From the NCBI GenBank assembly GCA_964511965.1, contig CAZEGF010000022.1, positions 1-64,000 of the forward strand: DNA of 64,000 nucleotides, read 5' to 3'. Shown here one piece after another: positions 59,010-64,000 of the stretch; within the stretch, counting starts at the first letter, position 1, and each line of letters begins with the position of its first letter. A program made the position numbers and the translations under genes. Source of the stretch: JAUSNA01 sp964511965. Lineage in GTDB: Bacteria; Patescibacteriota; Microgenomatia; Levybacterales; GWA1-39-11. A model generated the notes under the pieces. It made no database searches. It saw only the letters and a program-made list of their open reading frames with translations, and had not been told where the DNA came from.

Positions 59010-60110
59010 ATGAATGTTTCAGTAGGAATTGTTGGGTTGCCAAATGTTGGGAAGTCAACGTTATTTAATGCATTGTTGAAAAAACAGGCTGCGCTTGCTG
59101 CAAATTATCCTTTTGCAACAATAGAACCAAATGTCGGAATTGTACCAGTGCCCGACGATCGTCTCACCCGTTTGGCAGAAATTACCAAAGAAGAAGTAGG
59201 GATGAGTGATCTTCCCCCAATAAAACCAGCTATGGTTGAATTTGTTGATATAGCAGGACTTGTAAAAGGTGCTTCAGAAGGGGAGGGACTTGGGAATAAA
59301 TTTCTTTCACACATTCGAGAAGTAAAGGTAATTGCGCATGTTGTCAGAGCTTTTGAGGATAAAGATGTTATACGCGAGGGTTCAGTTGGCGTTAAAGAGG
59401 ATTATGAAACTATAACAACGGAGTTGATACTTGCAGATCTTGATACACTTTCTAAAATTAATGAGAAAACCTTAAGAACTGATACTGTTCTAAATTCTGC
59501 AATTACAAAATTAAAATCTCATTTAGATACCGGTCTTCCTGCCCGAAGCTCTTTGCTTACTGATGGAGAGCAGGAAACAATAAAACAGTTATCGCTTTTA
59601 ACTTCAAAGCCGGAAGTTATGGTTCTAAATGTTGGTGAAGAATCTTATTCAGAAAGCAAATTTGAATCAATAATTGGTCAATACAGTCAACTATTGGGTA
59701 TGGATAAGAAAGATATGGTCGTTGTGTCGGCAAAAATCGAATCAGAACTTGCTGAACTTGGGGAAGAGGATGCGACGCAATATTTAAAAGAATTAGGAGT
59801 TGAAAAGTCTGGGCTTGAAAGACTCATCCAGAAGGCTTACGAGAAATTGGGACTAATATCATTTCTTACCTGTGGAGAAAAAGAAGTAAGAGCATGGACA
59901 GTTAAAATTGGAGCAACTGCAGTTGAGGCAGCAGGAGAAATCCACACAGATTTTATGGATAAATTTATCAAGGCAGAGGTTGTAAGTTACAATGATTTTG
60001 TAGAATGTAATGGTTGGAAAGGGGCCCGGGAAAAGGGCAAAGCCGGACTTCAGGGGAGAGAATACGTCATGCAAGACGGAGACACAGTAGAATTTAAGAT
60101 TGGCCGTTGA
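59010..60110 (+). CDS. ychF: Redox-regulated ATPase YchF (Obg family)
   Basis: 366 residues, standard length. P-loop GLPNVGKSTLFNAL, switch DIAGLVKGASEGEGLGNKFL, nucleotide-specificity motif NVGEES replacing NKxD (YchF prefers ATP), and C-terminal TGS domain ending GLQGREYVMQDGDTVEFKIGR. Binds ribosomes and is involved in stress responses. TATAAT lies 7 nt before the ATG. Transcribed independently of the preceding gene. Confidence 0.97.
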   Translation: MNVSVGIVGLPNVGKSTLFNALLKKQAALAANYPFATIEPNVGIVPVPDDRLTRLAEITKEEVGMSDLPPIKPAMVEFVDIAGLVKGASEGEGLGNKFLSHIREVKVIAHVVRAFEDKDVIREGSVGVKEDYETITTELILADLDTLSKINEKTLRTDTVLNSAITKLKSHLDTGLPARSSLLTDGEQETIKQLSLLTSKPEVMVLNVGEESYSESKFESIIGQYSQLLGMDKKDMVVVSAKIESELAELGEEDATQYLKELGVEKSGLERLIQKAYEKLGLISFLTCGEKEVRAWTVKIGATAVEAAGEIHTDFMDKFIKAEVVSYNDFVECNGWKGAREKGKAGLQGREYVMQDGDTVEFKIGR

Positions 60111-60168
60111 TATTAATTAAATTGTAACCAATCCTTGATTTCTGCGAAATTAAGATAGGAAGATAAAT

Positions 60169-60606
60169 ATGGCTGAAGATAAAAGTGATGCTCAAAGAGA
60201 AGCGGAAGAGATGGAGGCAATGTTTAACAGCATTAATAAACTAATTGGAGAAAACCTCACACTTCCAGTAACTTTAAGCCTCGAGGATGCAGAAAGATTA
60301 AGACGGTTTGTTGAGAAAGGATATGTCAATGATGTCGGTGGGACAAGCGTTGAAAGACAACGACTTTGGGAAACAGCGCTTGTTATACATGAAAGAATAT
60401 TAATGGAACAAATGGAACATGAGAACAAATCAGAGGATAGCATAACAATTCCATTGTTCGAAACCCAAATTGCTGAGCTTGAGTCATTAACTCACAGTGG
60501 ATTAAATTTTGGAATGATGCTTGATGAGCGATTAGATGTTATTGAAGCAATTAGTCATACACGCGAAGCATATGTTAAGAGTAGATCCGAAATTCAAGGT
60601 CAATAA
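60169..60606 (+). CDS. Helical soluble protein, unknown
   Basis: 145 residues, highly charged, alpha-helical (KSDAQREAEEMEAMFNSINK; LSLEDAERLRRFVEKGYV; ERILMEQMEHENKSEDS). No family recognised. AGGAAG lies 7 nt before the ATG, so it uses an SD. 58 nt after ychF and 40 nt before the HIT gene, which has its own promoter. Confidence 0.55.
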   Translation: MAEDKSDAQREAEEMEAMFNSINKLIGENLTLPVTLSLEDAERLRRFVEKGYVNDVGGTSVERQRLWETALVIHERILMEQMEHENKSEDSITIPLFETQIAELESLTHSGLNFGMMLDERLDVIEAISHTREAYVKSRSEIQGQ

Positions 60607-60611
60607 ATTCC

Positions 60612-60640
60612 TGGACACGATGTTTAAATTGTTTTAATAT
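60612..60640 (+). promoter_or_regulatory. Promoter, leaderless, of the HIT gene
   Basis: TGGACA, 17 nt, TAATAT, 6 nt to ATG at 60647. Confidence 0.7.
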
Positions 60641-60646
60641 AGTTCT

Positions 60647-60979
60647 ATGAATGACTGTATATTCTGCGAAATTGTTAAAGGAGAAATTCCAAAAGACTTT
60701 AGATTTAAGGATGAGAATGTCCTGGCGTTTGATGATATTCATCCGGTTGCCAAAGTCCACGTTCTTTTCATAAGCCGAGAGCATTACAATGCATTCGAAG
60801 ATCTTCATGATGATGATGTTATGTCATCAATGAGAAAAGGAATTCAAAAATTAGTTGAAGAGACAAATCTTGTTGGAAAAGGTTACAAAGTTCTTGTTAA
60901 CGGCGGAGGAGGACAGGTCATAAATCATCTTCATTTTCACCTCATTGGCCCAACTGGGCTGCAAGCACCCATAAAGTAA
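60647..60979 (+). CDS. HIT-family (HINT-like) nucleotide hydrolase
   Basis: 110 residues. DCIFCEIVKGEIP and CIFCEI start with the zinc/nucleotide pair of Hint proteins; VINHLHFHLIG is the HxHxH catalytic triad. Hydrolyses AMP-lysyl or phosphoramidate bonds in relatives. Cytosolic, single domain. Own leaderless promoter. The large structured region begins right after it. Confidence 0.95.
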   Translation: MNDCIFCEIVKGEIPKDFRFKDENVLAFDDIHPVAKVHVLFISREHYNAFEDLHDDDVMSSMRKGIQKLVEETNLVGKGYKVLVNGGGGQVINHLHFHLIGPTGLQAPIK

Positions 60980-61374
60980 CTTTAAACGTTAAACTTAAAA
61001 CCTCAAACTGAAATTTTGTTGTGGGAAATTATATAGAAGGGACCCTGCTGTTTCCGCAGCAGGGTCCCAGAGAAGCGGGAGCCCGGAGGCTCCTGGTCAA
61101 TCACAGTCCGCCGTAATTCGCGCGTGCTTATCGCAGCGATGGCAGACCAGAGATGATCCTCATCATTTGCATGTCCCCATAGCGGGGAAGGTGGGCTCTA
61201 GCCCCACCTTCCCCTAGGGAAGGAACGCATAACGGTCAAGGAGAACCAAAAAACCGTCAGCGGAATCCTTTTGGGTGGGACGGGCCGACATGGGGAGGTA
61301 TGTCTACCCGTCCCGTGGAATGAGGGAGGAGTCCACATTCCGTGAAACCGCTTGGTCAGGGCGGCTTCCTCGAT

Positions 61375-61442
61375 CAGCGGCTTATATGCCGCGGGAAAAC
61401 CGGGAAGGGCTGGACAACGAAGTCCAGCCCAATTCCGGCCGG
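61375..61442. repeat. 68-bp perfect direct repeat, copy 1
   Basis: Identical to 61532-61599. Contains hairpins GCGGC-TTATAT-GCCGC and GGGCTGGAC-AACGAA-GTCCAGCCC. Confidence 0.9.
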
Positions 61443-61531
61443 AGACAGAAGAGGTCGAGTTTTCTGCTCCTAAGATCTTGTTCCCGAACCTGCGGGCGGG
61501 CGGATTCGCAGAGAAACAAGATCCTCTCGAC

Positions 61532-61599
61532 CAGCGGCTTATATGCCGCGGGAAAACCGGGAAGGGCTGGACAACGAAGTCCAGCCCAATTCCGGCCGG
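61532..61599. repeat. 68-bp perfect direct repeat, copy 2
   Basis: Identical to 61375-61442, 157 bp downstream. Confidence 0.9.
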
Positions 61600-62012
61600 G
61601 GATAAATCCCCTAGGGTTATCTGGTGGAGACCTAGGTGGGTAAACGGGGTGAAATGGGTTTGTCTCCTGGCCAGCGTTACCCTTCTTTATCCAGTTTCCG
61701 TACATAGGTCGGATCAGGACGGGGGTAATGCCCCCGTCCATCACCGTTATCAAGAGCTAAGGTTTTTGCGTTACCGCCTATTGGCGGCTTCGATAATGGC
61801 GGTCAGACCCTTGCGGTGTCTGCCAAATTCTTGGGCTAAAAAGCCCTGGATATAACCACAGGCGGTCCCTTGTTGGGACCATAGCTATAAGCCAGTATCA
61901 CCATGTCAAACCTCTCCAGTTTGAATTTGCTACACCCGACTAGCGGGTGGAACATGCAAATGTATGTAAAAGAGCGCCCGCAATGCGGGCAATGCCCTTT
62001 ACGGTAGAGTGA

Positions 62013-62041
62013 ATTATAGGTCAACAGTAGCCCGTTTTCAA
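62013..62041 (-). promoter_or_regulatory. Promoter of the candidate large RNA
   Basis: Minus strand TTGAAA, 17 nt, TATAAT (62013-62018). Predicted start near 62006. Confidence 0.7.
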
Positions 62042-62057
62042 TATTGTTTTAATGTGA

Positions 62058-62086
62058 TAGTTTTTTTTGAAAAGCTTTTGAGGTAT
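62058..62086 (+). repeat. 29-bp direct repeat, copy 1
   Basis: TAG, eight T, GAAAAGCTTTTGAGGTAT; identical to 62212-62240. Here followed by GAG instead of AAT, so no -10 box forms. Confidence 0.8.
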
Positions 62087-62144
62087 GAGCCCTGTCGTGC
62101 TCTATCACAACAAACATGTTTATATTTAGATGAAGTTGAGATAT

Positions 62145-62196
62145 AAGCAAAGCTTGGCTACGCTAAGCAAAGCTTGGCTACGCTAAGCAAAGCTTG
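62145..62196. repeat. 20-bp tandem repeat, 2.6 units
   Basis: Unit AAGCAAAGCTTGGCTACGCT. A dispersed partial copy lies at 58270-58293. Confidence 0.85.
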
Positions 62197-62211
62197 TACC
62201 TCAAAATCTAT

Positions 62212-62240
62212 TAGTTTTTTTTGAAAAGCTTTTGAGGTAT
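62212..62240 (+). repeat. 29-bp direct repeat, copy 2, carries rpsU promoter
   Basis: Same as copy 1, but continues into TATAAT (62238-62243), the -10 box of rpsU. Confidence 0.8.
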
Positions 62241-62275
62241 AATTACCCTATCTTGTAGTAAATTACAGGAAATTT

Positions 62276-62283
62276 AGGAGGTG
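62276..62283 (+). promoter_or_regulatory. Strong ribosome binding site of rpsU
   Basis: AGGAGGTG, 10 nt before ATG at 62294. With the -10 box at 62238 the leader is about 45 nt. Confidence 0.85.
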
Positions 62284-62293
62284 TTTTTAAAAT

Positions 62294-62479
62294 ATGGTTT
62301 TTGTAAAAAAACAACCAGGGGATAGCCCTGATGCCATGATAAGAAAATTTTCTCGCAAAGTAATGAGCGAAGGTATTATTACTGAGATGAAAAAAAGAGA
62401 ATTTCATCTCAAGCCTTCATTGGCTAAAAAATTCAAAAAAGCTCTGAAGCAGAAAATGGCAAAACACAATCAGTATTAA
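62294..62479 (+). CDS. rpsU: Small ribosomal subunit protein bS21
   Basis: 61 residues, typical size. VFVKKQPGDSPDAMIRKFSRKV opens the family and the basic C-terminus (AKKFKKALKQKMAKHNQY) is usual. S21 lies near the 16S 3' end and helps SD-dependent initiation; here its own message has one of the best SD sites of the window. First of a run rpsU-ybeY-dnaX. Confidence 0.95.
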   Translation: MVFVKKQPGDSPDAMIRKFSRKVMSEGIITEMKKREFHLKPSLAKKFKKALKQKMAKHNQY

Positions 62480-62562
62480 GTTTAGAATAAAGGAGTAGGA
62501 ATAAAGAATAAAGGAACTTGCTTAATACTTAATTCTTAATACTTAATTCTAATTTTCAAAGT

Positions 62563-62949
62563 ATGAATTCTATCTCAATCCCAATTTACGTGGAGAGTCG
62601 GTATAAAATTAATCGAAAAAGGATTAAGGAGACTGTCATTAAAGTGCTTTTAAAACAACATATTACAAGTCCTGTTGAGGTGAGCATTGCTGTAATTGGC
62701 AATCGCAAAATGCGTGCTCTTAACAAAAAATATAGAGACATAGATAAATCCACGAATGTCCTTTCTTTTTCCCAGACCGAAGGTGATGGTGTCATGCAAC
62801 CCCCGGACAAGCTTTATTTAGGGGACATCGTCCTTTCTTTCCCGAAAGTAATTGAGGAGTGTGCCCGTGACAATATGTTGATTGATGACCGAGTAGACGA
62901 ATTAGTCGAGCACAGTCTCATGCATCTTCTTGGCTTCCACCACAGATAA
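62563..62949 (+). CDS. ybeY: Endoribonuclease YbeY, C-terminally short
   Basis: 128 residues against about 150 in most bacteria. LNKKYRDIDKSTNVLSFSQ and LYLGDIVLSFPKV precede the zinc site HSLMHLLGFHH (HxxxHxxGxxH type). The chain stops one residue after the last His, where repeat DNA (TTAAGGGTTAAGAATAAAG) begins; the usual acidic tail is missing. The three His are intact, so activity in 16S 3'-end maturation and quality control is still plausible. Confidence 0.92.
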   Translation: MNSISIPIYVESRYKINRKRIKETVIKVLLKQHITSPVEVSIAVIGNRKMRALNKKYRDIDKSTNVLSFSQTEGDGVMQPPDKLYLGDIVLSFPKVIEECARDNMLIDDRVDELVEHSLMHLLGFHHR

Positions 62950-63055
62950 AGTGAATTAAGGGTTAAGAATAAAGTATTAAGGGTTTACACCTGAATTTAT
63001 TTCGAATATACTGCTTTTGCTTAATACTTACTTCTTGATTCTTTATTCTTAAGTT

Positions 63056-64000
63056 ATGGTATATTACAGAAAATACAGACCCCAAACAATTTCCGATCTT
63101 GATCTTTTTTACGTTCGAGAAAAGCTTTCAGCAATTCTTTCATCAAAAGAAATCCCTCACGCATTTTTATTTACCGGTAGTAAGGGTCTTGGAAAAACTT
63201 CATCTGCTCGAATTTTGGCAAAGGCAATCAACTGCACAGAAAGAGTATCTAGCAACTTGCAACTAGCATCTAGCAAGAAGCAAGAAGCAAGAAGCCAGGA
63301 GCCTATTTCCATTGAACCTTGTAATAAATGTGATGTGTGTGTCTCAATAACCAATGGGTCAAATATTGATGTCCTTGAAATCGATGCTGCCTCGAATGGG
63401 GGAGTAGAGGAAATGCGTACTCTCAGGGAGAGAGTTAAATTTGCATCTTCAACCCTCAAGAAAAAAGTGTACATAATCGATGAGGTGCATATGTTATCCA
63501 CCGGTGCATTTAATGCACTTTTAAAAACACTGGAGGAGCCACCTTCTCATGTAGTATTTGTTCTGGCAACAACGGAGCTGCATAAATTGCCTGCAACGGT
63601 TGTTTCTCGTACCTTTCAAGTTCAATTTGAAAAGCCCTCACAGGATGAATTAATTCATTCATTGAAAAGAATAGTTACAGGTGAAAAATTGAAAGTTAAT
63701 GACGAAGTTTTGACAGAAATATATAAAGTTGCCGAAGGAAGTTTTCGGGATGGTGCAAAAATTTTGGAAGAATTGGCGCTTTCTTCCGGTGGCAAACATA
63801 TAACGATAGACCTATTTGAAAAAACTTTTCATACGAAAGGATTGAATGATGAGGTGGTAGCTCTTCTTGAAGCATACGCCTCAAAAAACGCAAAAGAGGG
63901 GCTTCAGACAATAAATGCATTATATGAATCAGGCGCCGACTTTAAGATAGTTATCGAAAAATTAGTTGATCATTTACGGGGGTTACTGATGCTACGAAAT
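63056..64000 (+). CDS. dnaX: DNA polymerase III subunit gamma/tau (partial)
   Basis: Open at the right edge (315 codons present). AAA+ clamp-loader ATPase: YYRKYRPQTISDLDLFYV, Walker A GSKGLGKTSSAR, zinc finger PCNKCDVC, Walker B VYIIDEVHML, sensor 1 FVLATTELHKLPATVVSR. Between the Cys of AINCTE and PCNKC lie about 20 extra residues (VSSNLQLASSKKQEARSQEP) encoded by AGCAAGAAGCAAGAAGC-type intergenic repeat (63246-63303). No SD; repeats precede the ATG. Confidence 0.95.
   Translation, partial: MVYYRKYRPQTISDLDLFYVREKLSAILSSKEIPHAFLFTGSKGLGKTSSARILAKAINCTERVSSNLQLASSKKQEARSQEPISIEPCNKCDVCVSITNGSNIDVLEIDAASNGGVEEMRTLRERVKFASSTLKKKVYIIDEVHMLSTGAFNALLKTLEEPPSHVVFVLATTELHKLPATVVSRTFQVQFEKPSQDELIHSLKRIVTGEKLKVNDEVLTEIYKVAEGSFRDGAKILEELALSSGGKHITIDLFEKTFHTKGLNDEVVALLEAYASKNAKEGLQTINALYESGADFKIVIEKLVDHLRGLLMLRN
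63246..63303. repeat. Dispersed repeat inside dnaX
   Basis: TCTAGCAACTTGC and AGCAAGAAGCAAGAAGCAAG words, of the same kind as in intergenic regions (for example 44778-44805) and inside rseP (21706-21737) and recR (23679-23706). The length keeps the frame. Confidence 0.65.

Larger units (their letters stand above)
61035..62006 (-). ncRNA. Candidate large structured RNA (~970 nt)
   Basis: A GC-rich block in an AT-rich genome with no credible ORF and many strong hairpins: GGGGAAGGTGGG/CCCACCTTCCCC (near 61184-61215), GGACGGG/CCCGTCC enclosing GACAT/ATGTC (61279-61314), GGGCTGGAC-AACGAA-GTCCAGCCC (twice), GATCTTGTT/AACAAGATC (61474-61523) inside GGTCGAG/CTCGACC, GACGGGGG-TAAT-GCCCCCGTC (near 61718-61738), CACCCG/CGGGTG inside ATTTGC/GCAAAT (near 61930-61960). 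A TTGAAA-N17-TATAAT promoter points into it from the right, and a 12-bp hairpin (61039-61068) closes the left end. Not tmRNA, RNase P, SRP or 23S by their motifs. Orientation rests on the promoter. Confidence 0.5.

Noticed and set aside
61275..61855. Plus- and minus-strand ORFs of 122-167 residues in the structured region
   Set aside because: Their peptides simply repeat because of the 68-bp DNA duplication; low complexity, no initiation signals, and strong hairpins explain the sequence better.
61836..62024. Minus ORF beginning MTYNSLYRKGHCPHCGRSF, zinc-finger-like
   Set aside because: Its ATG lies between the -35 and -10 boxes of the predicted promoter, so it would not be on the RNA; the rest has no zinc-finger pattern.

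Overview
The window reads as a piece of a small, AT-rich genome of a Patescibacteria/CPR bacterium, most likely of the Microgenomates type. This is inference: the 16S fragment cannot be compared here. The grounds are the many membrane-anchored proteins with proline/threonine stalks and a juxtamembrane RQRA(S/D) motif, sparse metabolism, a short EF-Ts, few Shine-Dalgarno (SD) sites, and intergenic DNA packed with short dispersed repeats. TGA is used as a stop.

Layout. 1-350: 3' end of 16S rRNA, a structured tail and a terminator, with no 23S gene following. 366-19547: a surface-protein district, mostly on the minus strand. It holds a clan GH-A-like glycosidase, two paralogous zinc metallopeptidases (one with a CAP domain, one with a dockerin), three cohesin proteins (one also with a dockerin), Cys-rich and VWA proteins, interrupted by dcd, tRNA-Ile, tRNA-Cys, an HD hydrolase and glyA. 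20068-23904: rpsB-tsf-rseP-frr-recR, with a pseudoknot in the rpsB leader. 23905-33156: a disordered protein, a CofE-like ligase paired with a DUF1704 metallopeptidase, FKBP, TrhO, MFS and DinB-like genes. 33165-33635: a SAM-I riboswitch ahead of a small unknown gene. 33660-41074: unknown proteins, NadM, an M50-like protease, ABC-F, zinc-ribbon, LUD/HxlR and CDF genes. 41498-44654: a GC-rich island with three small ORFs and PEP synthase, preceded by a short candidate RNA. 44924-60979: an MgtE-like/NRAMP-like metal transport pair, a GH15-like enzyme, an FAD oxidase, a sugar-modification operon, small membrane proteins, YchF and HIT. 61035-62006: about 1 kb of GC-rich, hairpin-dense DNA without credible genes and with a good minus-strand promoter, a candidate large structured RNA. 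62294-64000: rpsU, ybeY and the start of dnaX.

Themes. (1) A possible cohesin/dockerin surface complex carrying a metallopeptidase. (2) Many canonical promoters whose -10 box lies 5-8 nt before the start codon, implying leaderless mRNAs; this was used to choose several starts. (3) Short dispersed repeats that run in frame into housekeeping genes (dnaX, rseP, recR, rpsB). (4) Several RNA elements: a SAM-I riboswitch, an rpsB pseudoknot, a 98-nt candidate RNA and the 1-kb candidate RNA.
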